From: an uncultured Flavobacteriales bacterium
GTDB taxonomy: Bacteria; Bacteroidota; Bacteroidia; Flavobacteriales; Schleiferiaceae
Reading direction: 5' to 3'
DNA: 64,000 nucleotides
Assembly: GCA_913055685.1 (NCBI GenBank)
Contig: CAJXKC010000002.1
Coordinates: 682,001 to 746,000, forward strand
Part shown: piece after piece, positions 16,820 to 26,071 of the stretch
How positions within the stretch are numbered: the first letter of the stretch is position 1
How the letters are laid out: every line of letters starts with the position of its first letter
The notes under the pieces: generated by a model
Told to the model about the DNA's origin: nothing
What the model saw: only the letters and a program-made list of their open reading frames with translations
Database searches by the model: none
Translations under genes and position numbers: made by a program

Positions 16820-19237
16820 ATGAGTGAATCCAAGGTAGATAGCGCTAAGAATAATATGTCATTTGAGGAGTTCAAAAGCAGCGTACTAAACGATTACCGC
16901 TTAGCGGTGGAAAGTCGCGAGGCCAGCTTAATTGGACGCCGAGAAGTTCTTACCGGGAAGGCCAAATTTGGCATCTTCGGAGACGGTAAGGAATTACCCC
17001 AAATTGCTTGGGCTAAGGTCTTTAAAGACGGTGATTTCCGTTCGGGTTATTACCGCGACCAGACCTTTATGATGGCCATTGGCGCTTTGAGTACCAAGGA
17101 ATTCTTTGCCAGCTTATACGCAGATACCAATCATGAGCATGAACCCGCATCCGCCGGAAGGCAAATGAACGGACACTTCGCGACCCAAAGTTTGGATGCA
17201 AATGGCAACTGGAAGGAATTGACCGCGCAAAAGAATAGCTCGGCAGACATTTCCCCTACCGCCGGTCAAATGCCTCGTTTAGTTGGTTTAGCGGAAGCTT
17301 CAAAGCACTATCGTAACAATAAAGGGCTTAAAGATTGGAAGCAATTCTCTAAGAATGGGGATGAAATCGCCTGGGGAACCATTGGTAATGCCTCTACTTC
17401 GGAGGGTCCATTCTTTGAAGCCATAAATGCCGCTGGGGTTTTACAAATCCCTATGGTTATATCGGTTTGGGATGATGATTATGGAATTTCGGTTCACGCC
17501 AAGCATCAGACCACCAAAGAAAATATTTCGGAAATCTTAAAAGGTTTCCAACGTGATGGCGACAGCAATGGCTATGAGATTCTGCGGGTAAAAGCTTGGG
17601 ATTATTCAGCCTTGATTGAAACCTACGAGAAAGCGGAAAAAATTGCCCGTAAGAAGCATATTCCGGTACTCGTACACGTGAGTGAAGTAACGCAACCGCA
17701 AGGGCACTCTACTTCGGGTTCACATGAACGTTATAAAAATGAGCAACGCCTAAACTGGGAACGCGAATTTGATTGCATCAAGAAGATGCGCGAGTTTATG
17801 ATCACCTCGGCCATTGCTAGTGATGAAGAACTCGACGAATTAGAAAAGGGAGCCAAAAAAGCGGCTCGAGAAGCTAAAGCGGAAGCTTGGAAAGAATTTA
17901 TTGGCCCTATTAAAGCGGAAATCAAAGAAGCGATAGGTCTTCTGGAAGAAGCGCAGAGTATCGCCTCTAATCCTGCCGCTATTGAAACGATGCTAAACGA
18001 CCTAAAGGCCAACACCGAACCTTTACGTCGCGATGGCATTAGTGCCCTGCGCAAAGCGCAACGCTACTTAATCAATGATACTAGTGGCTTAAAAGAGCGT
18101 ATCAAGTCTTGGTTATCGAATGCCGAAGCACTTAATCACGATCGCTACAGCTCGCATTTAATGAGTGAGTCTGAAGCTTCACCCATGAATATTGCTGGCG
18201 TGGCACCGACTTATAATGAGGAATCAGCGGAAGTTGACGCTCGTATTATCCTGCGCGACAATTTCGACCGTATCCTAGGCGAACGCCCCGAAGTGATGGT
18301 CTTTGGTGAAGACAGCGGTAAAATTGGCGATGTAAACCAAGGTTTGGAAGGCTTACAAGATAAGCATGGCGAGAACCGGGTTTATGATACTGGTATCCGT
18401 GAAGCAACGATTTTAGGTCAGGGTATCGGCTTAGCGATGCGCGGCTTACGGCCGATTGCGGAAATCCAATATCTAGACTACCTACTCTACGCCCTGCAGG
18501 TAATGAGCGATGATTTAGCTACGGTACACTACCGTTCTAAAGGTCGTCAAAAGGCACCGGTAATTGTACGTACGCGTGGTCACCGTCTTGAAGGTATTTG
18601 GCATTCGGGTTCTCCAATGGGTGCCATTATCAATGCAGTACGTGGTATCCACGTATTGGTTCCCCGTAACATGACGCAAGCCGCTGGTTTTTACAATACC
18701 TTATTGGACGGTGATGATCCCGGTCTAATCGTAGAATGTTTAAATGGCTACCGTCTGAAGGAAAAAATGCCGGCGAACTTAGCGGAGATGCGCACGCCCT
18801 TAGGGATTCCTGAAACCTTAAGAGAAGGTGTCGATATTACTATTGTTTCCTACGGCTCTACCCTGCGCATTGTAATGGAAGCGGCCGAGCAATTAGCCGA
18901 ATTTGGTATTGAGGTAGAAGTAGTTGACCCACAATCTTTACTTCCTTTTGATATCAATCACAGTATTGTCGAAAGCGTGAAGAAAACCAATCGCCTTTTA
19001 GTGGTGGATGAAGATGTTCCTGGCGGTGCTTCGGCTTTCATCTTACAAAAGATTGTAGACGAGCAAGAGGCCTACCAGTATTTGGACAGCAAACCTCAAT
19101 GCTTAAGTGCCAAGGATCACCGCCCGGCTTACGGTAGTGATGGCGATTATTTCTCCAAGCCAAGTGCCGAAGACATTTTCGAGCAGGTTTATGCGATGAT
19201 GCACGAATTCAACCCTGAGCAATACCCCGCTCTTTAA
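16820..19237 (+). CDS. Fused E1 alpha/beta subunit of a branched-chain 2-oxoacid dehydrogenase-type enzyme
   Basis: This 805-residue protein joins the alpha and beta subunits of the thiamine-diphosphate E1 component. Alpha half: 'GSHERYKNEQRLNWEREF', the segment 'GNASTSEGPFFEAINAAG' and 'SVWDDDYGIS' for the ThDP/Mg site near residues 190-225. A helical, Lys/Glu-rich linker spans ~300-450. Beta half starts about 475 with 'RIILRDNFDRILGERPEV', then 'FGEDSGKIGDVNQGL' and 'DTGIREATILGQGIGLAMRG'. Such fused E1 proteins are common in Bacteroidota. The substrate, branched-chain oxoacids, is the family guess. The start at 16820 is used because the 45 codons upstream are a CT-rich, promoter-bearing region. 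No E2 is here; lpdA (48303-49691) could be its E3. Confidence 0.88.
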   Translation: MSESKVDSAKNNMSFEEFKSSVLNDYRLAVESREASLIGRREVLTGKAKFGIFGDGKELPQIAWAKVFKDGDFRSGYYRDQTFMMAIGALSTKEFFASLYADTNHEHEPASAGRQMNGHFATQSLDANGNWKELTAQKNSSADISPTAGQMPRLVGLAEASKHYRNNKGLKDWKQFSKNGDEIAWGTIGNASTSEGPFFEAINAAGVLQIPMVISVWDDDYGISVHAKHQTTKENISEILKGFQRDGDSNGYEILRVKAWDYSALIETYEKAEKIARKKHIPVLVHVSEVTQPQGHSTSGSHERYKNEQRLNWEREFDCIKKMREFMITSAIASDEELDELEKGAKKAAREAKAEAWKEFIGPIKAEIKEAIGLLEEAQSIASNPAAIETMLNDLKANTEPLRRDGISALRKAQRYLINDTSGLKERIKSWLSNAEALNHDRYSSHLMSESEASPMNIAGVAPTYNEESAEVDARIILRDNFDRILGERPEVMVFGEDSGKIGDVNQGLEGLQDKHGENRVYDTGIREATILGQGIGLAMRGLRPIAEIQYLDYLLYALQVMSDDLATVHYRSKGRQKAPVIVRTRGHRLEGIWHSGSPMGAIINAVRGIHVLVPRNMTQAAGFYNTLLDGDDPGLIVECLNGYRLKEKMPANLAEMRTPLGIPETLREGVDITIVSYGSTLRIVMEAAEQLAEFGIEVEVVDPQSLLPFDINHSIVESVKKTNRLLVVDEDVPGGASAFILQKIVDEQEAYQYLDSKPQCLSAKDHRPAYGSDGDYFSKPSAEDIFEQVYAMMHEFNPEQYPAL

Positions 19238-19240
19238 GCC

Positions 19241-20455
19241 TTGAGTCAGGGTCCTCGCTTACACAAAAACCTAGTGGCCGCCGTTATTGAGGCCCTAGAG
19301 ACTTCTTTTGGCAAAGGGTACTATGCCGATAAGGTTATTGAACGGATTTTAAAGCGCAATCCTAAATGGGGTTCGCGTGATCGCGGCTTTATTGCCGAGA
19401 ATACCTACGAAATGGTGCGTTGGTGGCGTTTGCTGTGGGATCTTTATGGCAAGGAGCCCAGCTTAAAGCGCAAGGAATTATATCGCTTATTCGGCATTTG
19501 GTGGCAGTGGCAAGGCTATGAGCTTCCTCAAGACTGGCCACAATTTGACACCGTAAGAGAGCTCGATTTAAAGGCGCGTTATGCCGATCTCAAAAATCAT
19601 TTGGCCATCCGCGAAAGCTGGCCCGATTGGTTAGCCGAATTGGCGGAAAGCGAATTAGGCGAGGCTTGGCCCGAAATTGCTAAAGCTTCGAATATCCCAG
19701 CCGAAGTTTTCTTACGTACCAATACTTTAAAAATTGACCGCAAGAGCCTTCTAAAGCAATTGGAACATGAAAACTGTCCGGCCCGACCTATGGAGGCCAA
19801 TGAGGTAGGAATTGTCTTAGAAGAGCGTAAAAACACCTTCCGTTTCAAGACCTTCCAATCGGGATTTTTTGAAGTGCAAGATGGCGGTTCACAAATGATT
19901 GCCCCCTATTTAGAGGTAGAACCTGGCATGCGGGTAATCGATGCTTGTGCAGGAGCCGGCGGTAAATCCTTGCATTTAGCGGCCATGATGGAAAACAAAG
20001 GTTCCATTATTGCTATGGATGTAGAAGCTTGGAAGCTGAAGGAATTGCAGAAACGTGCGCGTAGAAATGGCGTTCACAATATCGAAACCCGCCCCATCGA
20101 AAATTCCAAGAGCATTAAGCGCTTGCATGATTCGGCCGATCGTTTATTACTAGATGTACCTTGTTCGGGAACTGGGGTTATTAAGCGCAATCCTGATACC
20201 AAGTGGAAATTACGTCCCGAGCATTTAGACCGAGTGCGTAAGATTCAGGCTGATATCATCAACGACTATTCTAAAATGCTGAAAAGCGGTGGTAAAATGG
20301 TTTATGCCACTTGTAGCATCCTACGTTCTGAAAATGAAGAGCAAGTAGAAAAATTCTTGGCCAATCATCCCGAATTTAGCCTTATTAGCGATCAGCGTGT
20401 AAACCCTAGTGAGTGGAGCGATGGTTTTTATATGGCCCTCCTTCAAAAGGCTTAA
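19241..20455 (+). CDS. RsmB/NOL1-family RNA (cytosine-5) methyltransferase
   Basis: This 404-residue protein methylates cytosine in rRNA or tRNA. It has an N-terminal NusB-like helical region (about 1-130) and a catalytic domain with motif I 'DACAGAGGKSLHLA' near residues 231-244, motif IV 'DVPCSGTGVIKRNPD' with catalytic Cys and 'VYATCSILRSENEEQV' (motif VI, second Cys). The TTG start at 19241 follows the E1 stop by three bases, so it is probably co-transcribed with it. RsmB is the best guess; RsmF or others are less likely because the NusB-like N-terminus is present. Confidence 0.9.
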   Translation: MSQGPRLHKNLVAAVIEALETSFGKGYYADKVIERILKRNPKWGSRDRGFIAENTYEMVRWWRLLWDLYGKEPSLKRKELYRLFGIWWQWQGYELPQDWPQFDTVRELDLKARYADLKNHLAIRESWPDWLAELAESELGEAWPEIAKASNIPAEVFLRTNTLKIDRKSLLKQLEHENCPARPMEANEVGIVLEERKNTFRFKTFQSGFFEVQDGGSQMIAPYLEVEPGMRVIDACAGAGGKSLHLAAMMENKGSIIAMDVEAWKLKELQKRARRNGVHNIETRPIENSKSIKRLHDSADRLLLDVPCSGTGVIKRNPDTKWKLRPEHLDRVRKIQADIINDYSKMLKSGGKMVYATCSILRSENEEQVEKFLANHPEFSLISDQRVNPSEWSDGFYMALLQKA

Positions 20456-20466
20456 TCCCTTTGTCC

Positions 20467-20474
20467 TATTTTTG
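20467..20474 (+). promoter_or_regulatory. Putative -7 element upstream of murQ
   Basis: TATTTTTG fits TAnnTTTG and lies 26 bases before the GTG start at 20501. No -33 box was confirmed at the expected distance. Confidence 0.4.
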
Positions 20475-20500
20475 AAAAGCGTATTTCAAAATTTTCAATT

Positions 20501-21310
20501 GTGAGCATCAGGACTACTGAATCCGACAGCCGGCACGATAATATCGACCAAATGCAAACCCTACAGATTTTGGAGGGTATAAATCAAGAAGATCATTTAG
20601 TACCGCAGGCCATAGCAAAGGTTTTACCTGCCATCGAAGCGGCGGTAGATCATATCGCAGCAAAGATGAAAAATGGTGGACGCTTATTTTATCTAGGTGC
20701 CGGTACCAGTGGGCGTTTAGGGGTCGTTGACGCTTCGGAACTCCCTCCTACTTTTGGGGCTGATCCCAATTGGGTGGTAGGCCTCATTGCCGGTGGCGAT
20801 ACCGCCATTCGCACCGCGGTGGAATTTGCTGAAGATGATGAAGCGGGTGCTTTTAAAGATTTGGAACCATATCAAGTCAGTGAAAAAGACGTGATTTTAG
20901 GCATTGCTGCCTCAGGCACCACCCCTTACGTGGTAGGCGGACTCAAAGAGGCACGCAGTCGTGGTATTAGCACCGCCTGCATTGTTTGCAATAATGACTC
21001 TCCCCTCGCTGCTCAGGCCAATTTTCCCATTGAAGTGATTGTTGGTCCTGAGTTCATCACCGGCTCTACCCGAATGAAAGCCGGTACCGCCCAAAAATTG
21101 GTCCTGAATATGATTTCTACCGCGGTAATGGTAAAGCTAGGACGCGTTAAAGGCAATAAAATGGTGGACATGCAGCTCAACAACAATAAACTGGTAGACC
21201 GCGGCACCCGTATGGTTATGGCGGAAACGGGCTTAGAGGCTGCCGAGGCTGAAGCGCTCTTGAAAGAACATGGCTCGGTGAGAGCAGCGGTGGAGGCTTT
21301 TAGGGCCTGA
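20501..21310 (+). CDS. murQ: N-acetylmuramic acid 6-phosphate etherase
   Basis: This 269-residue SIS-domain enzyme cleaves the lactyl ether of MurNAc-6-phosphate during cell-wall recycling. The family signature is clear: 'MTPPTFG'-like 'DASELPPTFGADPNWV' near residues 83-98, 'RLFYLGAGTSGRLGVVD' near 66-82, and 'TGSTRMKAGTAQKLVLNM' near 187-204. Conserved Glu for catalysis is in 'ASELPPT'. The GTG start gives the expected 'TTESDSRHDNID' N-terminus. It is slightly shorter than the ~300-residue enzymes of proteobacteria. No murP or anmK neighbours are visible; the convergent repeat region follows. Confidence 0.95.
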   Translation: MSIRTTESDSRHDNIDQMQTLQILEGINQEDHLVPQAIAKVLPAIEAAVDHIAAKMKNGGRLFYLGAGTSGRLGVVDASELPPTFGADPNWVVGLIAGGDTAIRTAVEFAEDDEAGAFKDLEPYQVSEKDVILGIAASGTTPYVVGGLKEARSRGISTACIVCNNDSPLAAQANFPIEVIVGPEFITGSTRMKAGTAQKLVLNMISTAVMVKLGRVKGNKMVDMQLNNNKLVDRGTRMVMAETGLEAAEAEALLKEHGSVRAAVEAFRA

Positions 21311-21442
21311 GGAGGCTCAGGGGCTCAGAAGATGAGTGGATGAGAGCTGCCGGGAGGCCGGGAAGGTGTCGTTCTTAGTCCTTTAGGCTATGTATTTAGC
21401 CTTGTAGCCCAATCCTTTACTCTTTACCCCCACTCCTTTACT

Positions 21443-21609
21443 ATGGTCGATGGCTTCATTGACTCCGACACACCATTCCCTGAGCATGGTCGATGGCTTC
21501 ATTGACTCCGACACACCATTCCCTGAGCATGGTCGGTGGCTTCATTGACTCCGACACACCACTCCCTGGGCATGGTCGGTCGCTTCCTTGGCTCCGACAG
21601 ACCAATACC
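21443..21609. repeat. 43-bp tandem repeat, four copies
   Basis: Copies start at 21443, 21486, 21529 and 21572 (period exactly 43). Copies 1 and 2 are identical; copy 3 has three changes; copy 4 diverges in its right half. Each unit holds an imperfect dyad, ATGGTCG near its left end and CGACACACCAT in its right half. It is not CRISPR-like because there are no spacers. Confidence 0.85.
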
Positions 21610-21935
21610 ATGGAAGGCGCAGACCAATGAAATTATAGGGTCGACTTATAAAATTAGCAGACCGACCAATACCCTTGAAGCGAACCACCAATACTTAGGC
21701 TAAGCGAGGCCAATCATTTATTGCATGCCACCATTAATTTAGAGCAGACCACCAATCAATTTATACATCGCTCCTTGGCGAGGAAGCGATCGACCATAAG
21801 CAAGGAAGGGAACGACTTCTCAATGCCAATGCTCGTTCAATTAATTTATTGCGCCGACCAATCAAATGAAGCGATCGACTTATACCAAGGAAAGCATCGA
21901 CCACTATCAAGCAAAGGAGAGACTAGCAAAATGTT
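21610..21935. repeat. Degenerate ~22-bp repeat array
   Basis: Words of the type GAAGCGATCGACCATAAGCA recur with 21-22 bp spacing. Clear examples start at 21783, 21805, 21868, 21890 and 21912, each 22 apart in the pairs given. Between 21602 and 21752 CCAAT-type cores repeat every 20-22 bases. The left arm of the upstream 43-bp unit reads as this word in reverse orientation, so both arrays belong to one family. Confidence 0.65.
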
Positions 21936-22075
21936 AGAGGCGGCTATAGGACCTTAACACGCTGACCATAGGCCACGATAGGAACGGCATATACCTTTGC
22001 GATGGACTACCATAGCCCAGGTATAAAACGGAGGCTTTATTTAAAGCGGCAGTCCATAGCCGCTTAAAACAGGCT

Positions 22076-23872
22076 TTACTCCACCATTAAACGCTGTACT
22101 GCCGAGCGCTTTCCGCCTTGTTCTAGAAAGTAATAATAGATACCTGCTCCTAATTGATAGCGATAATTATAGCTATTGGCACCATAGTTTAGGTCTAGCG
22201 CTACCTGATGCACTTCTCTTCCTTGGTAATCATAAACCCTAAGATTCGCAGGTCCTGTCCAGGATTTATCACGTAACCAGAAAACCAATTCCGCCATGCC
22301 GGCGCTAGGATTGGGACGAGGAGGTAAAACTTCCAAATTACTTTCCGCCTGGGCGTTCCATTCATATAAAGAAACCTGGGCACAATTGTAATCATAGGGC
22401 ATATTGTCGGTAGTTCCCGCTGGGGTGCTTACCGGTGCGGTGGCGCGTTCATCCTGACTAAAAGCACTCATCAAGCCATTGCTATCCAAAGCAGCCACGC
22501 CCACCAAATAAAGCTGATTGGCATTGAGTCCGGGTAAAAGGAAGCTACGCCCTTGGAAACGATACAATGAATCGTATTCACCGCCGGCAAAACCTTTGAC
22601 TCCTACTCGGTATTCAAAGGCTAAATCGGCATCATCGATTTCCACGCGTAAGCCGGTCGCTTCATTGTGCAAGGTGAAAGTAGGAGTAGCTGGGGCTGAT
22701 GCGATCATCGCCGCAGCAGTACCATTAATCATGGCATTACGGGCCAAATAATTCATATCTACGTAGAAGCTATCTATTTGCCCATCACTATTAAAGTCCT
22801 CGCCGATGATATCATTAGAAGTGTGCTGATGGTCTTGATAATTGGGCGTTCCCAAAGGATTACCATTGCCATGTTCATGGGCCGAAGTAAAGCGTACGTT
22901 CAAGAAATCGTTTTCACGGAAGGCGATATGATCTCCCCCTCTACCGGAGCGATCTTCTTGGTTTACCAATTCAATTTGCATAGGAACCTTCATATTGGGA
23001 AGGATCTTTTCCTCGTAATTAAGCTTTACACTGCGCGCATAGCCTTGATATGGGTTGCGATCAGATAAAGGATTACTGTACATCCGTACCCGCATAGAAT
23101 CGATATCTCCTGCAGGCGAGCAACCAGGAGGAGAAGCGGTCTGACCACAGATAACCCCGCCTACAATATCATTATTCAATACTGCCTTAACTTCAATACC
23201 ATTATTAGCACAGAAATCAGAAAAAGCCCGGGCCCCTAAAAGACCCTGCTCCTCACCCTGCGTAAGCATAAAAACCAAAGTGTGGTCGAAAGTATAGCGA
23301 CTTAAAGTGCGGGCTAATTCCATCACCAATACCGTTCCGGAACCATTGTCATCGGCACCGGGAGCAATACAAGTTGAGTCACAGCGCTCCGCACAACGGG
23401 AGTCCATATGCGCCATCATAAGAATTACCGATTTATCGCTGGTATCCGCACCCGGTAAAACGCCCAGTACGTTTTTGGTACCATAGAGATCACCACAAGT
23501 ATTATTGAGAATGTCAAAGGTGAAATACCCAGGTCGCAGGCGGTTCTCGTTTTCGAGCGAATACTGCGCAAAACGACTGTGAATCCAACGCCTTGCCGCT
23601 CCGATACCTACATTCTGACTCACCGTATCCGACCAAGTATGTCGCGTGCCAAAGGAGCTAAGAATTTGTAAATTTAGATGCAGGGTATCAGGGTCAACCA
23701 GGTTTAATAGTTCACAAGCAATTTGATCGCTGGCGCTAATAGGCTGACTAGCGGCGTAATTAGCCGGATTATAATTGCCTTGTAAGACATTAAGGAGCTC
23801 GTTACTGGAAAGGCTTTGCGCCTGAAAGGAAAGACTAAAAATTAATAAGAATCCTAGGTAAATCTGCTTCAT
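22076..23872 (-). CDS. Secreted M28 peptidase with T9SS C-terminal sorting domain
   Basis: This 598-residue protein has a signal peptide (MKQIYLGFLLIFSLSFQAQS, residues 1-20). The M28 domain (~90-390) shows the metal site residues: 'MMAHMDSR' (His and Asp), 'PGADDNGSG' (Asp), 'TQGEEQGLLGARAF' (catalytic Glu pair) and 'AHEHGNG' (C-terminal His). A fibronectin-type stretch follows at ~400-480. The final ~90 residues, 'PPRPNPSAGMAELVFWL' to the C-terminus, are a type A T9SS sorting domain. The gene lies upstream of repeats and same-strand as the hemolysin gene, 167 bases away. Two secreted peptidases (M14 and M28) suggest extracellular protein degradation. Confidence 0.93.
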   Translation of the reverse strand: MKQIYLGFLLIFSLSFQAQSLSSNELLNVLQGNYNPANYAASQPISASDQIACELLNLVDPDTLHLNLQILSSFGTRHTWSDTVSQNVGIGAARRWIHSRFAQYSLENENRLRPGYFTFDILNNTCGDLYGTKNVLGVLPGADTSDKSVILMMAHMDSRCAERCDSTCIAPGADDNGSGTVLVMELARTLSRYTFDHTLVFMLTQGEEQGLLGARAFSDFCANNGIEVKAVLNNDIVGGVICGQTASPPGCSPAGDIDSMRVRMYSNPLSDRNPYQGYARSVKLNYEEKILPNMKVPMQIELVNQEDRSGRGGDHIAFRENDFLNVRFTSAHEHGNGNPLGTPNYQDHQHTSNDIIGEDFNSDGQIDSFYVDMNYLARNAMINGTAAAMIASAPATPTFTLHNEATGLRVEIDDADLAFEYRVGVKGFAGGEYDSLYRFQGRSFLLPGLNANQLYLVGVAALDSNGLMSAFSQDERATAPVSTPAGTTDNMPYDYNCAQVSLYEWNAQAESNLEVLPPRPNPSAGMAELVFWLRDKSWTGPANLRVYDYQGREVHQVALDLNYGANSYNYRYQLGAGIYYYFLEQGGKRSAVQRLMVE

Positions 23873-23964
23873 ATCCCTGGTGTTTAGGGTAAATATAAGT
23901 CAGACTGAGGAATATTTGTTCGCGATTATCGACTTGGACGACAGCTCAATAAGCTCTTTAGCAA

Positions 23965-24036
23965 AAGCAGGAAAGGACATCTCCTCCTCTTCTCTTCTTC
24001 TGAGCTTCTCAGCCCCTGAGCTCCTGAGCTTCCTAA
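23965..24036. repeat. CT-rich, CAGCCCCTGAGCTC-type low-complexity stretch
   Basis: The stretch runs from a CT-rich run into tandem TGAGCTTC/TGAGCTCC-like words. The reverse complement of similar words occurs at about 21308-21336 behind murQ. It lies between the M28 and hemolysin genes. Confidence 0.5.
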
Positions 24037-24039
24037 AAG

Positions 24040-25293
24040 CTAGTCGTCATTCGTCTCCCGAATGCGCACCACTTCAATTTTATTACCACTTACTTCCTCT
24101 ACTTTAATGAGGTAACCATCGATGCGTAATTCCTCGCCCTTTTCAGGAATCGATTCTAAGTGACTAATAATGAGTCCGCCTAGTGAATTAAAATTATCGT
24201 CTTCCGGTAATTTGAGATTGTATTTCTCGTTGAGATAATCTATTTCCTGACGGGCCGAAAACAGGTATTCTCCCTCCTTCACTTCTTGTTCCAAAAGTTC
24301 TTCAACATCGTGCTCGTCATCAATCTCGCCAAAGATTTCCTCCACTACGTCTTCAACCGTCACTAATCCCGAGGTACCACCAAACTCATCCAAAACCACC
24401 GCAATACTGCGACGTTCGCGCATAAGCAAGTTTAAGGTTTCATGCGCTGGCATTGACTCAGGTATAAAACTTACGGGTCTTAGAATAGCTCTAATCTCTT
24501 TGGGCCTTTTAAACAACTCAAAGGAATGAACATAGCCAATAATATTATCTACCGAACCAGTATAGATTAAGATTTTGGAAAGATTGCTCTCAATAAACTC
24601 TTCCTTAAGCTTTTCAATATCTTCTTCTACATCCATGGCCACCACCTCGGTACGAGGCACCATGAATTCCCGGGTTTTTACTTCACTAAAGTCCAGGGCA
24701 TTACGGAAAATCTGAATTTCATGATCTACCTCCTCTTCATCGGGCGAAGCCTCGGTGCGTTCCCGGATATAATTATCGAGATCCACTTTGTTGAACACCT
24801 TCTGATCTTCATCGATATCGGTGCGCATTATGTATTTCATTACAAAATTGCTCACCCCAATCATTAACCACACAATAGGCGCAAAAAGGAAGTAAAAAAT
24901 CCCGGCCGGCAGGGCAAAGAATTCGAGCAAGGGCGTAGCATTGGCATTAAAAATCGCCTTAGGTAAAAACTCCGCAAAAATGAGAATGAGTATGGTTGAA
25001 GCGATGGTTTGAACCAATAATAGCAGGTAGGGACTTTCTATAGGAATATAGGGCTCTAAAACTATAGGCATAAAAAGGCCATAGATTACCAGGGCGATAT
25101 TATTACCCACTAGCATGGCCGCAATAAACTTGGAGGGATACTGCACCAAATAGGCAATGATGCGGTAAATAAAATTCCCCTTCTTGCTTTCTAACTCAAT
25201 GTGAAAGCGATTCGAAGAGATAAAAGCAATCTCAATCCCGGAAAAAAATGCCGAGGCCAGGATCGACAGGCTAATGATTAAAAACAGTTCCAA
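24040..25293 (-). CDS. CNNM/CBS-domain (hemolysin C/CorC-type) membrane protein
   Basis: This 417-residue protein has three to four N-terminal membrane helices (residues 1-135, CNNM/DUF21 domain), then two CBS domains at about 200-325 ('FMVPRTEVVAMDVEEDIEKL' and 'VLDEFGGTSGLVTVEDVVEE'), then a CorC_HlyC domain at about 335-417. Members are associated with Mg2+ transport or membrane integrity; GldE of gliding Flavobacteria is one relative. It follows lptC in the order common in Flavobacteriia; the small gene between them ends one base before this ATG. The name hemolysin is historical. Confidence 0.9.
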   Translation of the reverse strand: MELFLIISLSILASAFFSGIEIAFISSNRFHIELESKKGNFIYRIIAYLVQYPSKFIAAMLVGNNIALVIYGLFMPIVLEPYIPIESPYLLLLVQTIASTILILIFAEFLPKAIFNANATPLLEFFALPAGIFYFLFAPIVWLMIGVSNFVMKYIMRTDIDEDQKVFNKVDLDNYIRERTEASPDEEEVDHEIQIFRNALDFSEVKTREFMVPRTEVVAMDVEEDIEKLKEEFIESNLSKILIYTGSVDNIIGYVHSFELFKRPKEIRAILRPVSFIPESMPAHETLNLLMRERRSIAVVLDEFGGTSGLVTVEDVVEEIFGEIDDEHDVEELLEQEVKEGEYLFSARQEIDYLNEKYNLKLPEDDNFNSLGGLIISHLESIPEKGEELRIDGYLIKVEEVSGNKIEVVRIRETNDD

Positions 25294-25524
25294 TTAAGCG
25301 TCTCCTTTTTGCTCTTTCTCCCGCTGTATTTGCTCGTAGCGCAAGCGCGTGCGTTTGCGGAAGAAGTACATAAAGATAGACACAATCACGCCACCACCAA
25401 ATATGTATTTCATATTCCCTTCCACCGAAAGGTGATTGATGAACTCATATGCACAGATTACTCCCATGATAATCCATACAAATTCAACAATTTTAAGCAT
25501 TCTAAGCATCGTCTTCTTCTTCAA
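25294..25524 (-). CDS. Small membrane protein, one or two helices, function unknown
   Basis: This 76-residue protein has hydrophobic helices at about residues 12-30 and 39-55, followed by a charged tail 'RKRTRLRYEQIQREKEQK'. I do not recognise a family. It lies between lptC and the hemolysin gene, overlapping lptC by 23 bp and ending one base before the hemolysin start, which makes it likely to be translated. Confidence 0.65.
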   Translation of the reverse strand: MKKKTMLRMLKIVEFVWIIMGVICAYEFINHLSVEGNMKYIFGGGVIVSIFMYFFRKRTRLRYEQIQREKEQKGDA

Positions 25525-26071
25525 TATTTATTATCCCCGAAACCTTATTAATCTCGTACTTGCTAAAGTTTTGGTCGGCCTGAAAGCCTTCTCCCATAAT
25601 AATTTCCGTTGGAGTAGTAATTTTCACGAATTCATCGCTGTAAATGATTTCCTTGCGCGAATCCCAAAATAATTTCTCGGTATTTAGCTGCTCTCCTTTC
25701 TTATTTATCACCACAACATCGCCGCGCGCTTCCCATAAGTCCTTCTCAATAAGCTGTAAGGCATACTGCGCCCTTAAGCGACTGTTTTCAATACCCAACT
25801 CGTCTAAAAACCGCACTTTAATGCCCTCACGGAACTCCCGCTGTGGAATATCCAATTGAGGATAACTCTCAGCCAGGGGAGCTTCTAAAGACATACGCAC
25901 ATAAGTCGAATCGGAATAGGTAAGTACGAAGTCGCGCTGGATTTCCATAGGAATTCGCTCATCTGCGCCCAGCTTCTGTACTTGCTTTACCTCATTTTCG
26001 CAGGCAGCAAAAGAAAAGAGCATCGTTCCCAAAAGAACGATGCTCCGAATATGCTTTAACCTCCGCTTCAT
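25502..26071 (-). CDS. lptC: LPS export ABC transporter periplasmic protein LptC
   Basis: This 189-residue protein bridges LptB2FG and LptA in LPS transport. A lipobox-like 'LFSFAAC' sits at about residues 18-24, so it may be a lipoprotein rather than a transmembrane anchor as in E. coli. The LptC/OstA-type beta-jellyroll follows: 'ARGDVVVINKKGEQLNTEKL' and 'FWDSRKEIIYSDEFVKITTP', with 'GEGFQADQNFSKYEI' close to the end. The gene starts as the TPR gene stops (sharing one base), and its end overlaps the 76-residue gene. Confidence 0.9.
   Translation of the reverse strand: MKRRLKHIRSIVLLGTMLFSFAACENEVKQVQKLGADERIPMEIQRDFVLTYSDSTYVRMSLEAPLAESYPQLDIPQREFREGIKVRFLDELGIENSRLRAQYALQLIEKDLWEARGDVVVINKKGEQLNTEKLFWDSRKEIIYSDEFVKITTPTEIIMGEGFQADQNFSKYEINKVSGIINIEEEDDA

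Larger units (their letters stand above)
21311..22075. repeat. 765-base non-coding region with tandem and degenerate repeats
   Basis: This is the only stretch over 300 bases without a gene. A GC-rich segment (about 21311-21380) is followed by 43-bp tandem repeats and then about 22-bp repeats, described separately. The last part (about 21935-22075) contains several copies of CCATAGCC-type words. No credible protein gene was seen; a 78-codon plus-strand ORF at 21721-21957 crosses the repeats. It lies between convergent genes murQ and the M28 peptidase. Confidence 0.75.

Noticed and set aside
21443-21609. CRISPR-like array
   Set aside because: The units are directly adjacent, with no spacers, and no cas genes were seen.
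21721-21957. 78-codon plus-strand ORF in the repeat region
   Set aside because: It crosses several degenerate 22-bp repeats, has no recognisable domain and no promoter, and its residue usage changes with the repeats.
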